Of a DNA stretch of 64,000 nucleotides, positions 1-8,490 are shown one piece after another. Both the position numbers and the translations under genes were made by a program. Numbering within the stretch: position 1 is the stretch's first letter; every line of letters starts with the position of its first letter. The notes under the pieces were generated by a model. That model did not search any database. It was not told the DNA's origin and worked only from the letters and a program-made list of their open reading frames with translations. The stretch is from Photobacterium salinisoli (GTDB lineage Bacteria > Pseudomonadota > Gammaproteobacteria > Enterobacterales > Vibrionaceae). The stretch is from the NCBI RefSeq assembly GCF_003614885.1, contig NZ_QZMS01000014.1:62001-126000 (forward strand), given 5' to 3'.

Positions 1-326
1 ACAATAAGCAGGCGATATTGCACCATCTGGCCGAGATGCAATTGCACATTTCAGCCACCAGCGCCCTGGTCGCGCAAAGTGTGGTTGCGCTCAGCCAAGG
101 GCAACTGACGGATGAGGCCGCCTGCATCACCAAAGTCAACGCCACCCGCGCTCTGGATTTGGTGTCCAGCCTGGCAGTGCAGATTTTCGGCGCCCGGGGC
201 TGTGAAAGAGGGTATTTGCCGGAACGGGTTTTTCGCGACGCCAAAATCCTCTCTTTAGGCGGCGGCACCACGGAAGTGTTACAGAACATCATAGGTAAAT
301 CACTGATCCACTCTCTGACCAAATAG
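1..326 (+). CDS. Acyl-CoA dehydrogenase, C-terminal part (gene begins before the window)
   Basis: The reading frame is open from base 3 of the window to a TAA at 324-326, so this is the 3' end of a longer gene. The visible 108 residues are the C-terminal four-helix domain of acyl-CoA dehydrogenases: helices rich in Ala and Leu, an IFGARGC segment that corresponds to the family's QxxGGxG region, and a RDAKIL..GGTTEVLQN stretch close to the usual R-D-x-x-x-x-x-I-x-E-G-T-x-E-I-Q motif. The family oxidises acyl-CoA to enoyl-CoA with FAD and passes electrons to ETF. The substrate cannot be told from this fragment. A thioesterase gene follows after 9 bp, so the two are probably co-transcribed. Confidence 0.85.
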   Translation, partial: NKQAILHHLAEMQLHISATSALVAQSVVALSQGQLTDEAACITKVNATRALDLVSSLAVQIFGARGCERGYLPERVFRDAKILSLGGGTTEVLQNIIGKSLIHSLTK

Positions 327-335
327 GAAAGAATC

Positions 336-815
336 ATGACGTATTCTGCACAATCGGCGCCATTGAGTGCCTATTCTCAGCTGTTGACTGAGGCGTTAAT
401 TAATCACAACTACCAGCAGTTCTGCGGTATTGAGGTGGTCATACAGACTCCTGAGTACTGCAAAACGCGGCTGACTGTGACCGAACAGATAGATAACCTG
501 AGCCAGACCCTGCACGGTGGGGTGATCTACTCCATGATGGATGTCACCAGCATGCTGGCGACCATCGCCACCCTGGATGACGGAGAGTACGCCATCACCA
601 ACAATTTTTCGGCCAATATCATGTCAGCGACACAGCGCGGCGAAACGGTTGAGTTTGAAGCCCGTATCACCCGCAATGGCCGCAACCTGCTGTTCAGCCA
701 CTGTGAGGCTTACAAAGTGAACGCATCGGGTGCGCGCAGTCTGATAGCGACGGCCCAGCTCAGCAAGTTCAAGCGTCGTCAGGCTTTGACCACAACAGCA
801 GAGGTGGCGGCATGA
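336..815 (+). CDS. Hotdog-fold acyl-CoA thioesterase, PaaI-like
   Basis: The protein has 159 residues, the usual length of a single hotdog domain. The central LHGGVIYSMMD segment at about residues 64-75 is the conserved helix start of PaaI/4HBT thioesterases (HGG followed by an acidic residue on the helix), and the following strand region with NNFSANIM fits the fold. Members hydrolyse acyl- or aryl-CoA thioesters in the cytoplasm. It sits 9 bp after an acyl-CoA dehydrogenase gene, with AGGAAAG ahead of its ATG, which suggests a role in fatty-acyl or aromatic-acyl-CoA turnover. The natural substrate is not known. Its stop overlaps the ATG of the next gene (ATGA). Confidence 0.8.
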   Translation: MTYSAQSAPLSAYSQLLTEALINHNYQQFCGIEVVIQTPEYCKTRLTVTEQIDNLSQTLHGGVIYSMMDVTSMLATIATLDDGEYAITNNFSANIMSATQRGETVEFEARITRNGRNLLFSHCEAYKVNASGARSLIATAQLSKFKRRQALTTTAEVAA

Positions 816-1395
816 AGCAAAGGATTCTCTCTTTGGGCATTCTGGCCGGCGCGCTGGCGGCAACGCTCAGCGCAGGCGTGGTTACCGCTCAGGCTGCGCC
901 ACTAGCCTCACCATCTATTGGTGTGATCCAGCTGATCGACCCGCTGGACAGACCGAAAGACGGCTTTTGCCTGGATGTGATCGGCTACAGCCCTTATGAG
1001 CGGCTGGATCTGCCTCTGATAGCCCATAACTGCAAAAACGGTTTGTTCAGGGATCAGGCGATGTCATTGCTGAAAAGCGGCGAAATTTTTCTGCCGGCCT
1101 ATAAAAAGTGCCTCACGGCCATTGCGCCCCCCATACTCAGGCACTGCCGGGCACCGCCCTGATGGCGCGAGATTGCGGCGAACATTCCGATTTCTTACAG
1201 GCGCAACCTTTGCAGAAATTTCAGTGGAGCGGCGATGGGGAAGTCCGGCTTAAAGGCTCTGAACTGTGCCTTGCCGTGGGAGAGCAATCCGATCAGACTT
1301 CATCTCCACTGCATCGCTGGCGGGCGCTGTCACTGCAGTCCTGTCAGCTCAAAGACACCCGACTGGCCCGCTGGCAGTTTATTGACAAGTCATGA
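812..1395 (+). pseudogene. Secreted ricin-type beta-trefoil lectin-like protein, frameshifted
   Basis: The first frame (812-1162) begins with a clear signal peptide (MKQR, hydrophobic core, VTAQAA cleavage region) and continues into a trefoil repeat with GFCLDV and AHNC. Near residue 100 it leaves the family pattern and stops. The continuation lies in the next frame to 1395, with ARDC, KFQWSGDGEVRL, ELCLAV and LQSC, again trefoil-like repeat elements (C-L-x-V, QxW-like). Adding one C to the run of six C at 1125-1130 joins the two into about 194 residues. The cause may be a real single-base loss, phase variation at the homopolymer or a sequencing error. The ATG overlaps the thioesterase stop, so translation is probably coupled. 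The function of this lectin-like family member is unknown. Confidence 0.65.
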
Positions 1396-1571
1396 GGCGG
1401 CTTCCCCAGTGGTGGCTTGTGCTGTGTCTTATCTTTCTGTCTTCCTTTCTATCTATCTCTCTTTCTACCTTTCCCCGGGCTGGGCTGCGGTTACCTGCAG
1501 CGCTGGCCCGATACTGTTTTAACCGCCCATCTAGCCTGTTGCCACGATGTCCTCCCGACTGGCTGAGCTAA
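1392..1571 (+). CDS. Possible small membrane or secreted protein (59 aa), coupled to the lectin-like gene
   Basis: An ATG overlaps the stop of the lectin-like gene as ATGA, the same arrangement as the junction before it. It opens 59 codons: two Arg, then a hydrophobic run (WWLVLCLIFLSSFL) that looks like a signal anchor, then a Pro/Arg-rich tail. The hydrophobic part is encoded by a CT-rich tract at about 1427-1476 that may be low-complexity slippage sequence. I recognise no family. It could be a genuine leader-type peptide, the remnant of a third operon gene, or chance. Confidence 0.3.
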   Translation: MRRLPQWWLVLCLIFLSSFLSISLSTFPRAGLRLPAALARYCFNRPSSLLPRCPPDWLS

Positions 1572-1928
1572 CCCCGTTCACTCGTCTGTTGCCCTGTGTT
1601 TTCTGCCGGCGACAAAGCGCGGCTGACAAAGCAAAATTCGCAAGTCTGACTGGCCGCGAATTAGGTATTTTGGTTGGCCTGCAAGCTCTTTCATGACTTT
1701 TTTTGCATTCTTTTTACGCTTGTTTCTGGCAGGGTTGAAAATTTAAACTGTTAAAAATCAGTGATTTATGTTGTTGTTTGAATTAATTCGATATCAATGC
1801 GCCACTCTTTTCAATTTTTTTATCAGGCGGGGGCTCCTACTATCAGTGTCGAGCTTAACGAACAGCAAGCAGTGCCTGGCCAGGCTTTAGAGAACAGTTA
1901 GCAAAATCACCCAAAAGGAAACAAAGCT
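1572..1928. other. Non-coding stretch upstream of the DsbA-family gene
   Basis: I see no supportable gene. Composition drops to AT-rich from about 1690 onward, as expected for a promoter region of the gene at 1929. A TACTAT hexamer at about 1838-1843 could be a -10 element, but no convincing -35 lies at the right spacing. The ribosome binding site AAAGGA lies shortly before the ATG. Confidence 0.5.
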
Positions 1929-2549
1929 ATGTCTAAAGTAACGATTGAATTTTTTCACGATGCAGTCTGTGGCTGGTGTTATGTCCTGAGCCCACGGCTT
2001 CGCAAGCTGGTTGAACGTGCCGATGTCGAAGTCAAACAGCGCTGCTTTGTCCTGCAACGTAATGATGAGGAAATGGTACAGCGCTTCGGCTCTCTGGCGG
2101 CGGCCAAGTCTGAAATTCTCAACCACTGGGTTGCCTGCCAGCAAAGAGCGGATGATCCAACCCGCTTTAATATTGAAGGCATGCGCGCTCAGCCATTTTC
2201 TTACCCGAGCGGTTATCTGGCGGCACTGGGCGCCAAAGCGGCCGAGTTGCTGGGTGATTCCGACACCCACTGGGATTACTTCGATGAAATTCAGCGCCTG
2301 CACCTGAAAGTGAATGACAACATTGGCGATCGTGACGTCATCATCGCCGCCGCAGGCAATATCGGACTGGATACGGCAGCCTTTACCAAAGCGCTGGACA
2401 GCGATGAAGTCCGCCAGGCGGTAGAAGCCGATCTCAAACGTGCCCGGGAGTTTAACCTGCGCAGTATTCCAAGCCTGATTATCAACGGCGAGCACGTGGT
2501 GACCGACACCCTGACCAACGAACAAATTGATCAGCTGTTTTTGCAATAA
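1929..2549 (+). CDS. DsbA-family (FrnE-like) thiol oxidoreductase
   Basis: A 206-residue protein with the thioredoxin-fold entry strand VTIEFFHDAVCGWCY. The CGWC at residues 14-17 is a redox CxxC motif, the helical insert follows, and the cis-Pro loop is IPSLIINGE at about 179-187. This is the DSBA-like domain (PF01323) shared by FrnE and 2-hydroxychromene-2-carboxylate isomerases. There is no signal peptide, so it acts in the cytoplasm and is more likely a disulfide oxidoreductase or isomerase than a periplasmic DsbA. A WrbA quinone reductase gene follows after 68 bp in the same direction, which would fit an oxidative-stress pair. The substrate is unknown. Confidence 0.8.
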   Translation: MSKVTIEFFHDAVCGWCYVLSPRLRKLVERADVEVKQRCFVLQRNDEEMVQRFGSLAAAKSEILNHWVACQQRADDPTRFNIEGMRAQPFSYPSGYLAALGAKAAELLGDSDTHWDYFDEIQRLHLKVNDNIGDRDVIIAAAGNIGLDTAAFTKALDSDEVRQAVEADLKRAREFNLRSIPSLIINGEHVVTDTLTNEQIDQLFLQ

Positions 2550-2617
2550 CACCAGATGTAGTCCGGATAACCGGAAAACATGACCCATTTCTGATGACAT
2601 TTAAGTGAGATAACACA

Positions 2618-3220
2618 ATGACGACAAAAGTACTGGTTCTTTATTATTCAAGCTATGGCCATGTTGAAACAATGGCACACGCAGTGGCAGAAGGGGCCAA
2701 GAGTGTCAGTGATGTGCAGGTCGATATTAAGCGCGTCCCTGAACTGGTGCCGGAAGAGATTGCCAAGCAATCCGGTATTCAGCTCGATCAGCAGGCCCCG
2801 ATTGCCGAGCCTGGCGAACTGGCAAATTACGATGCCATTATCTTTGGTACGCCGACCCGTTTCGGTAACATGGCGGCCCAGATGCGTAACTTCCTCGATC
2901 AAACCGGCGGGTTATGGTTTGAGAAGAAGCTGGTTGGCAAAGTCGGCAGCGTGTTTACCTCAACCGGTACCGGCGGTGGCAATGAAACCACGTTGCAGTC
3001 ATTCCATACCACTTTGTTTCACCATGGGATGGTGGTGGTTGGTCTGCCTTACACGGCCTCTGAGCTGACTGACCTGTCGGAAGTCAAAGGCGGTTCTCCG
3101 CTGGGTGCGGCCTGTATCGCAGGCGGGGACGGCTCACGTCAGCCTTCGTCCAAGGAACTGTCAATGGCACAATTCCAAGGCCAGCATGTGGCTCAGCTGG
3201 CCAAGAAACTCAGCCAGTAA
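2618..3220 (+). CDS. wrbA: NAD(P)H:quinone oxidoreductase, WrbA type
   Basis: At 200 residues the length matches WrbA. The N-terminal [16 protein letters not shown] is the flavodoxin-like FMN phosphate loop. [20 protein letters not shown] around residue 77 and [11 protein letters not shown] around residue 115 are WrbA signatures for FMN and tetramer contacts. The enzyme reduces quinones by two electrons with NAD(P)H, avoiding semiquinones. It lies downstream of a DsbA-type protein in the same direction and ends 2 bp from the convergent hydratase gene, with no room for a terminator between them. Confidence 0.93.
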   Translation: MTTKVLVLYYSSYGHVETMAHAVAEGAKSVSDVQVDIKRVPELVPEEIAKQSGIQLDQQAPIAEPGELANYDAIIFGTPTRFGNMAAQMRNFLDQTGGLWFEKKLVGKVGSVFTSTGTGGGNETTLQSFHTTLFHHGMVVVGLPYTASELTDLSEVKGGSPLGAACIAGGDGSRQPSSKELSMAQFQGQHVAQLAKKLSQ

Positions 3221-3222
3221 TC

Positions 3223-3993
3223 TTAACTGACCCAGGATGGCGGCCGCTTGTCAAAAAAGGCGGCCAGCCCCTCCTGTCCTTCCTCTGAAACGCGAATTTC
3301 GGCAATGCGCTGCGCGGTATCTGCAATCAGTGCAGCATCAATCGGACGGCCGGAAACATCGGAAATCAACTGTTTGGCCGCTATCAATGCCTGAGGTGAA
3401 TTCTTCAGGATCTGATCCAGCAATTGCTCAGCCACCTGTCCCGGTTCCTCGCTGATCTGGTGAATCAGGCCCAGCCGCAGGGCATCCTCAGCATCAAACA
3501 CTTCGGCAGTCAGGAAATAACGACGGGCCTGCGATTCCCCCATTGCCCTGATCACATAGGGACTGATCACTGCCGGAATCAGGCCCAGTTTCACTTCACT
3601 GAGACAAAAGGAAGCATTGCCGGACGCAATCACAATATCGCTGCAGGCGATCAGTCCCAGTGCGCCGCCGTAGGCTGCGCCCTGTACCACAGTGAGCACC
3701 GGCATCGGGGCGCGATTGAGCGCACTCATCAGTGCTGCGAGCTGTGCTGAATCTGCCAGGTTCTCTTCCCGCGTGTTACCGGCCATCGACTTCATCCAGG
3801 CGAGATCCGCACCGGCTGAAAAATGTTTGCCCCGGCTGGATAAAACAATGGCTTTTGCCTTTTCCAGCCGGGCCCGCTCAATCAGTGCGATCAGATCGGC
3901 AATCACCTGATCGTTCAGGGCATTGTGGACCTGTTCGCGGCTCAGCTGGATGCGGGCACAGCCACGGTGGTCAAGGTTATACTCAATACTCAT
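3223..3993 (-). CDS. liuC: Enoyl-CoA hydratase/isomerase family protein, probably methylglutaconyl-CoA hydratase
   Basis: A 256-residue crotonase-fold protein. GKHFSAGADLAWM at about residues 55-67 and GAAYGGALGLIACSDIVIA at about 104-122 form the oxyanion hole. FCLSEVKLGLIPAVISPYV at about 129-147 includes the catalytic Glu region typical of LiuC-type 3-methylglutaconyl-CoA hydratases in leucine and acyclic terpene degradation. The rest of a liu cluster is not in the window, so another enoyl-CoA substrate remains possible. It is divergent from the LysR gene at 4200 across about 206 bp, making that regulator a candidate controller. It is convergent with wrbA. Confidence 0.8.
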   Translation of the reverse strand: MSIEYNLDHRGCARIQLSREQVHNALNDQVIADLIALIERARLEKAKAIVLSSRGKHFSAGADLAWMKSMAGNTREENLADSAQLAALMSALNRAPMPVLTVVQGAAYGGALGLIACSDIVIASGNASFCLSEVKLGLIPAVISPYVIRAMGESQARRYFLTAEVFDAEDALRLGLIHQISEEPGQVAEQLLDQILKNSPQALIAAKQLISDVSGRPIDAALIADTAQRIAEIRVSEEGQEGLAAFFDKRPPSWVS

Positions 3994-4199
3994 GTTTTCT
4001 CCCTTTTATAATGTTTTTCTTTCCATGTCTTGCCCGCATCAGATGCTGTGGCTGCATAGATCGAGTTCACAATTTCATTTTTATTCATTGTGTTGCTAAT
4101 CATTAAGTTGCAGTATAACTTAGCTTTTAGTCAATGGTCAGCTTGTGTTCAGCAAATAAAAAAACATATTGAGAGTGTGTAGTTAGAGGGATAACCATC

Positions 4200-5108
4200 A
4201 TGTCAGCGCGCGTAACCTTAGAAATGTGGCGGGCTTTTATCGCGATTGCCGAGCAGGGCAGCGCGATGAAAGCGGCCCAGAAATTGAATAAAAGCCAGTC
4301 GGCCGTGTGTCACAGCATTAAGAAAATGGAGTCCTTGCTGGGGCATTCACTGTTTATTGTCGAAGGCAGAAAATCTACCTTGACGGATCTGGGGCACAGT
4401 CTGTTGCCGCGGGCCCAAAGTTTACATAACAATGCCACCCAGATTGAAGCGCTTGCCTCTAAATACCAGGGACAGCTGATGACAGAAATCAATGTGGCTG
4501 TTGATGTATTGCTGCCGTTTGATTTTATTCAGCGCGTGTTTGAGCGCTTTTATCAGGCCTATCCAACGGTGTCGATACGGGTATTTGAAACCTCGTTATC
4601 CGGGGCCGGGCAACTGATGGAGTCGGGCAGTGTGTCGCTGGCCATTGCCGGCCGTCTGCCCAAAGAAACCGTGCTGGAACCGTTAGCAGAAATTGAGCTG
4701 CTTTGCGTCTGCGCCCCTTCGTTCCCGCTGGCCACTGAAACCCAGGTGTTTCAGCCGGAACTCAAACGTTACCGCCAGGTAGTGATCCGTGATTCGGGCA
4801 ATCAGAATGTGGACAGCGGCTGGCTGGGATCCCACCAGCGACTGACGGTCAGCAGCCTGACGGCAGCCATGGCGTCGGTCGAGCAGGGACTGGGTTTCGG
4901 CTGGTTACCCGCGCACAGTATTGCCGATAAGCTGGAGGACGGTGATTTGGTGCCGGTTGATCTGACAAAGGGTAAAAGCCGGGTTGTCAGGTTGCAGCTG
5001 GGGATGAGCCCGGATCAGGCCCATGTGGGGGAAGTGAATACCTTGTTTGAGCTGTTCAGTAGCCTGAAAACCATGGTTGAGTCCCCTCCAAGTCCTGCCT
5101 TGGTCTGA
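4200..5108 (+). CDS. LysR-family transcriptional regulator
   Basis: A 302-residue protein with an N-terminal winged helix-turn-helix: MWRAFIAIAEQGSAMKAAQKLNKS, then QSAVCHSIKKMESLLG as recognition helix. The effector domain of the LysR substrate-binding type spans about residues 90-295. It is divergent from the liuC-like gene across an AT-rich spacer of about 206 bp, the usual arrangement for autoregulation plus control of the neighbour. The helix-turn-helix is canonical but the effector pocket gives no clue to the ligand. A rho-independent terminator follows 25 bp after the stop, so the gene is transcribed alone. Confidence 0.88.
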   Translation: MSARVTLEMWRAFIAIAEQGSAMKAAQKLNKSQSAVCHSIKKMESLLGHSLFIVEGRKSTLTDLGHSLLPRAQSLHNNATQIEALASKYQGQLMTEINVAVDVLLPFDFIQRVFERFYQAYPTVSIRVFETSLSGAGQLMESGSVSLAIAGRLPKETVLEPLAEIELLCVCAPSFPLATETQVFQPELKRYRQVVIRDSGNQNVDSGWLGSHQRLTVSSLTAAMASVEQGLGFGWLPAHSIADKLEDGDLVPVDLTKGKSRVVRLQLGMSPDQAHVGEVNTLFELFSSLKTMVESPPSPALV

Positions 5109-5132
5109 GCAGTCGCGGTTTGTGAATAACTG

Positions 5133-5158
5133 GCTGACGTGCAAACGTCGGCTTTTTT
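5133..5158 (+). terminator. Rho-independent terminator of the LysR gene
   Basis: An 8-bp stem (GCTGACGT with ACGTCGGC, one G-T pair) with a GCAA tetraloop is followed by six T, 25 bp after the LysR stop codon. Confidence 0.85.
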
Positions 5159-5240
5159 ATTGTCTTAACAGTCAGGAACGCATAGAAATCAGACAATAAG
5201 TTATGCACTATGGAGGGATGAGAGACTAAGGAAAGTTGAT

Positions 5241-6689
5241 ATGCATATTCAGGATTTAAAACACCACACCGAGTCGGCATCACTGTCTATCGAGAGCTGG
5301 CACATTGAACCGGGCCAGCACTGGGGGATATTTTCCACCCACAGTCATGCCGCCTCGCTGCTGGTCAGAATTTTCAGTGGCGAACTGGCTCCGGAACAAG
5401 GTCAAATTCATGGTCTGCCGCCAGCGATTGCCTGTATCTCATTGCATGAACAGCAACGGCTGCTTGATCTGGAGCTGGACAAAGACGAGACCGATTTTAC
5501 CGACAGCATAGACTACGGCACGACGGTCGAAGCGCTGGTGCTGGAAGCCGGGTGCAGCCCAGCGGAGCTGGATGCATTGCTGGCAAAGACGGATCTCACC
5601 AGGCTCAGACAGCGGGGATTTCGCCAGTTATCGACCGGTGAGACCCGCAGGGTGATGCTGGCTCGCGCGCTGGCGACTCAGCCTGCGTTGCTGATTTTAG
5701 ATGAGCCCTATGCCGGGCTGGATATTGAGCATCGTCAGGCTTTATCGCTGTTGTTGAATGAGCTGTCGCAACGTATGCAGCTACTGATAGTGACATCCCG
5801 TGAAGATGAGCTGCCGCCTTTTATCAGCCATGTCGCTTTGTTTGACGAGAAACAACTGTCGCAGGTGCTCAGCCGTGAAGCGTGGCTGTCGCACCCTGTC
5901 ATGGCACAGATGAAAGCCCTGTCCGAGCAAAAAAGTGACGCCATGCTGGCCTTATTACAAGCTCATCAGGCGGAGCATGATTACCCCAATCCCCTGGTCT
6001 CAATGCGAAATGTCAAAGTGGAATACGTGGGAGCCAGGATCTTTTCCGGGGTCAACTGGCAGATAGAGCAAGGCCAGCACTGGCAGGTCCGTGGCCCGAA
6101 CGGGTGCGGGAAAAGTACTTTGCTGGGGCTGGTGCTGGGCGATCATCCGCAGTGTTACAGCAACGATGTAACCGTGCTGGGTATGAAGCGCGGCAGTGGC
6201 GAGACTATCTGGGACGTCAAAAAGCATATCGGCGTGGTTTCTTCGGCCTTGCACCTGCAATACCGCGTCGGCTGCCCGGCGCTGGACGTGCTGGTGTCGG
6301 GGTTTTACGACTCCATCGGCTTATATCAGCAGCCGAGCAAGCGCGAAGTCCAGCTGGCCCGTGAATGGCTGGCGCTGCTTGAAATGGCGGAGTTTGAAAA
6401 AGTCAGTTTTCGGGAGCTGGATTATGGCCAGCAAAGATTGCTGCTGATTGGCCGAGCCCTGATCAAACAACCTGCGTTGCTGATATTGGACGAACCGTAT
6501 CAGGGGCTGGATTACCTCAATCGCAAACTGGTGTATCAGGCCTTAAATCGCATTGCATCGGCGAAGATCAGCCAGTTGCTTTACGTGACTCACCATGAAG
6601 AAGACGCTTTAGACGCGATTGAGCATTTTGTGGATTTTGTCGTCGATCCCCAAGGGGGCTACGGGGTGAAAATCTACTCCACCGCATAA
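5241..6689 (+). CDS. modF: ModF-like tandem ABC ATPase
   Basis: A 482-residue protein made of two ABC ATPase domains in one chain, the layout of ModF (photorepair protein PhrA). In the first domain the Walker A is degenerate: the P-loop position reads STHSHAAS and lacks GK[ST]. It still has a signature LSTGE and Walker B LLILDEP near residue 155. The second domain has an intact GPNGCGKST at about 287-295, a weak signature (LDYGQQR) and LLILDEP near 415. There is no membrane segment and no transporter partner nearby. The family is linked by name to molybdate uptake but its biochemical role is unsettled. The loss of the first P-loop suggests one catalytic and one structural ATP site. Confidence 0.85.
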   Translation: MHIQDLKHHTESASLSIESWHIEPGQHWGIFSTHSHAASLLVRIFSGELAPEQGQIHGLPPAIACISLHEQQRLLDLELDKDETDFTDSIDYGTTVEALVLEAGCSPAELDALLAKTDLTRLRQRGFRQLSTGETRRVMLARALATQPALLILDEPYAGLDIEHRQALSLLLNELSQRMQLLIVTSREDELPPFISHVALFDEKQLSQVLSREAWLSHPVMAQMKALSEQKSDAMLALLQAHQAEHDYPNPLVSMRNVKVEYVGARIFSGVNWQIEQGQHWQVRGPNGCGKSTLLGLVLGDHPQCYSNDVTVLGMKRGSGETIWDVKKHIGVVSSALHLQYRVGCPALDVLVSGFYDSIGLYQQPSKREVQLAREWLALLEMAEFEKVSFRELDYGQQRLLLIGRALIKQPALLILDEPYQGLDYLNRKLVYQALNRIASAKISQLLYVTHHEEDALDAIEHFVDFVVDPQGGYGVKIYSTA

Positions 6690-7352
6690 CTGTGAGATGC
6701 CGAACCTTGAAATACCCGAACAGGGTTCAGCGGGAAAATTGCCTGAAAAGCTGTACAGGTTTTTTTGATTAATAAAATCAGTGTCTTATGATTGTTTTCT
6801 TTACTTTATCACCCAGGTAGCTTTGATTGATCAGGAAAATGCTGACTGTGATACAAAACGTTGTACCAGGTATTAACTGCACGCTTTTTGTCAGCAAAGA
6901 GCCATCGTTATCAGTGAACTGGCTCATCGGATAAAAAGCCGGAAAAGCTGTACATTTAATAAAGACGTTTAAGATCATAATCTTATGTTTAATTAACCGT
7001 ACCTTAATTAGCTGTCTCTAATTTTGAGCATAAAAAAGCTGTTTTTGAAGGTAAAAGCTGATTTGGCTTAATGGCCTTGCCTGATACAGTGTTGATGGTG
7101 AGGTTCTGATGGTTTGGTTGTGATAGTCCGGCTAAGTCCCGTCGCTGATTAAAAAACGGCATCAGCGTCATCTGGAAAATAACTGAAAAAGCTGTACAAA
7201 ATAAAAAATTGTTTTCTATCAATATCTTATTGGTGTTTTTAGGCAGGTCTTGCTGAAGGGGTTAACAGCGGGCAGGTTATTGGTGTCTTTATTAGGAAAT
7301 CCTGTACAGACTGCCTCTGGGTATCAGAGGCAGCTTATCGCGATAAAAATGC
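6690..7352. repeat. Non-coding convergent intergenic region carrying four hairpin-bearing repeat units
   Basis: No gene is supportable here. The element GAAAAGCTGTACA occurs at 6745-6757, 6942-6954 and, with one extra A, 7185-7198. A diverged copy ending CCTGTACA lies at 7296-7308. About 15-30 bases before the first three lies a shared pattern close to TCATCGGAAAA. In the first three copies exactly 19 bases separate TGTACA from ATCAnnnTCTTAT. That segment forms a short hairpin with a different stem sequence each time: AATCA/TGATT, TAAGAT/ATCTTA, CAATA/TATTG. In copy four a 9-bp stem (7311-7319 with 7325-7333) takes its place. The neighbours modF and rimK converge on it. It may be a tandem small-RNA or protein-binding array. 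I know no named family that fits. Confidence 0.6.
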
Positions 7353-8252
7353 TTATTGCTGCTGGTGGCGGCGCTTTTTACCCGCGTGTTTTTCGATGTA
7401 CTCAATGATCATGCCGGCAATGTCTTTGCCTGTGGCATGCTCAATACCTTCCAGGCCCGGAGAAGAGTTCACTTCCATGATCAGCGGCCCGCGGTTGGAG
7501 CGCAGCAAATCAACACCTGCCACATTCAGTCCCATGGCTTTTGCCGCGGCTACTGCGGTGCGGCGCTCTTCCGGAGTAATGCGCACCAACGAGGCACTGC
7601 CGCCGCGGTGCAGGTTAGAGCGGAATTCCCCTTCGGCGGCCTGACGCTTCATGGACGCGATCACTTTGTCGCCCAGTACGAAGCAGCGGATATCGGCACC
7701 GCCGGCTTCAGCTATGTATTCCTGAATCATGATGTTGGCTTTCAGACCCATGAAAGCTTCAATCACGCTTTCAGCGGCTTTCTGGGTTTCAGCCAGTACC
7801 ACACCTATACCTTGAGTGCCTTCCAGCAATTTGATCACTACAGGCGTGCCGCCGACCATTTTGATCAGATCTTTGACGTCGTCAGGTTTGCTGGCAAAAC
7901 CGGTGATCGGCATACCGACGCCTTTTCGGCTCAGTAATTGCAGGGAGCGCAGTTTGTCCCGCGAACGCGAAATGGCAATCGACTGGTTGATGGAAAAGAC
8001 ATTCATCATTTCAAACTGACGCAGAACAGAACAGCCGTAAAAGGTGATATCCGCCCCGATGCGTGGAATGATGGCATCAATGCCAACCACATCATGACCT
8101 TCAAAATGAATGGAAGGTTGCACAGAATTGATATTCATGTAGCAGCGCAGGGCGTTAATGACCACGGCTTCATGGCCCCGTTGTTCGCAGGCTTCGCGCA
8201 GGCGTCGGGTGGAATACAGGTTTGCGTTCTGGGACAAAATGCCAATTTTCAT
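7353..8252 (-). CDS. rimK: Ribosomal protein S6:L-glutamate ligase RimK
   Basis: I start the protein at the ATG at 8252 ([18 protein letters not shown]), giving 299 residues, the normal RimK length. The frame stays open 41 codons further upstream but that extension has no family resemblance. An N-terminal pre-ATP-grasp domain is followed by the ATP-grasp fold. [18 protein letters not shown] around residue 135-152 holds the ATP-binding lysine and glycine-rich loop, and [12 protein letters not shown] near the C-terminus holds metal ligands. RimK adds glutamates to the C-terminus of S6, whose gene is at 41504 here. A second, longer RimK-like ligase lies at 48129. The retropepsin-like partner often found beside rimK is not adjacent. 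Confidence 0.93.
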   Translation of the reverse strand: MKIGILSQNANLYSTRRLREACEQRGHEAVVINALRCYMNINSVQPSIHFEGHDVVGIDAIIPRIGADITFYGCSVLRQFEMMNVFSINQSIAISRSRDKLRSLQLLSRKGVGMPITGFASKPDDVKDLIKMVGGTPVVIKLLEGTQGIGVVLAETQKAAESVIEAFMGLKANIMIQEYIAEAGGADIRCFVLGDKVIASMKRQAAEGEFRSNLHRGGSASLVRITPEERRTAVAAAKAMGLNVAGVDLLRSNRGPLIMEVNSSPGLEGIEHATGKDIAGMIIEYIEKHAGKKRRHQQQ

Positions 8253-8449
8253 CGTGTTCTCGTCAAAAAGCTGGAGGGATCCGAGCGGAGGGGCTGGCAA
8301 CCTTAGAATTTCTGCTCGGTAAAACGGACGCAGAATATGCCCTGAAAGTGACCAAGAATCGAGAGGTTGGACCATGATCTCTTTTAATGGTGACGAGAAG
8401 AGAATTTACTCAATATCGGGAGGGCAGACGATCAGCGGGCTGGAAAGGT

Positions 8450-8481
8450 CCCCTGAGACCAAGGGGGAAAGGCCTCAGGGG
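8450..8481 (-). terminator. Inverted repeat downstream of bsr, possible terminator
   Basis: CCCCTGAG at 8450-8457 and CTCAGGGG at 8474-8481 form an 8-bp stem 10 bp beyond the bsr stop on the minus strand. A clear T-run is missing on the minus-strand side, so terminator function is uncertain. Confidence 0.35.
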
Positions 8482-8490
8482 AAAGCCGAA

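Noticed and set aside
812..1395. Programmed ribosomal frameshifting
   Set aside because: A run of six C is not a standard slippery site and no downstream stimulatory structure is evident. A mutation, slippage or read error is simpler.
1235..1522. A 95-codon frame over the end of the lectin-like gene and the CT-rich tract
   Set aside because: It is in a different frame from the trefoil motifs and has no ribosome binding site.
6752..6792. TGTACA and TATGAT in the repeat array as a sigma-70 promoter
   Set aside because: The gap is 29 bases, far from 16-18, and the TATGAT is not kept in the other copies.
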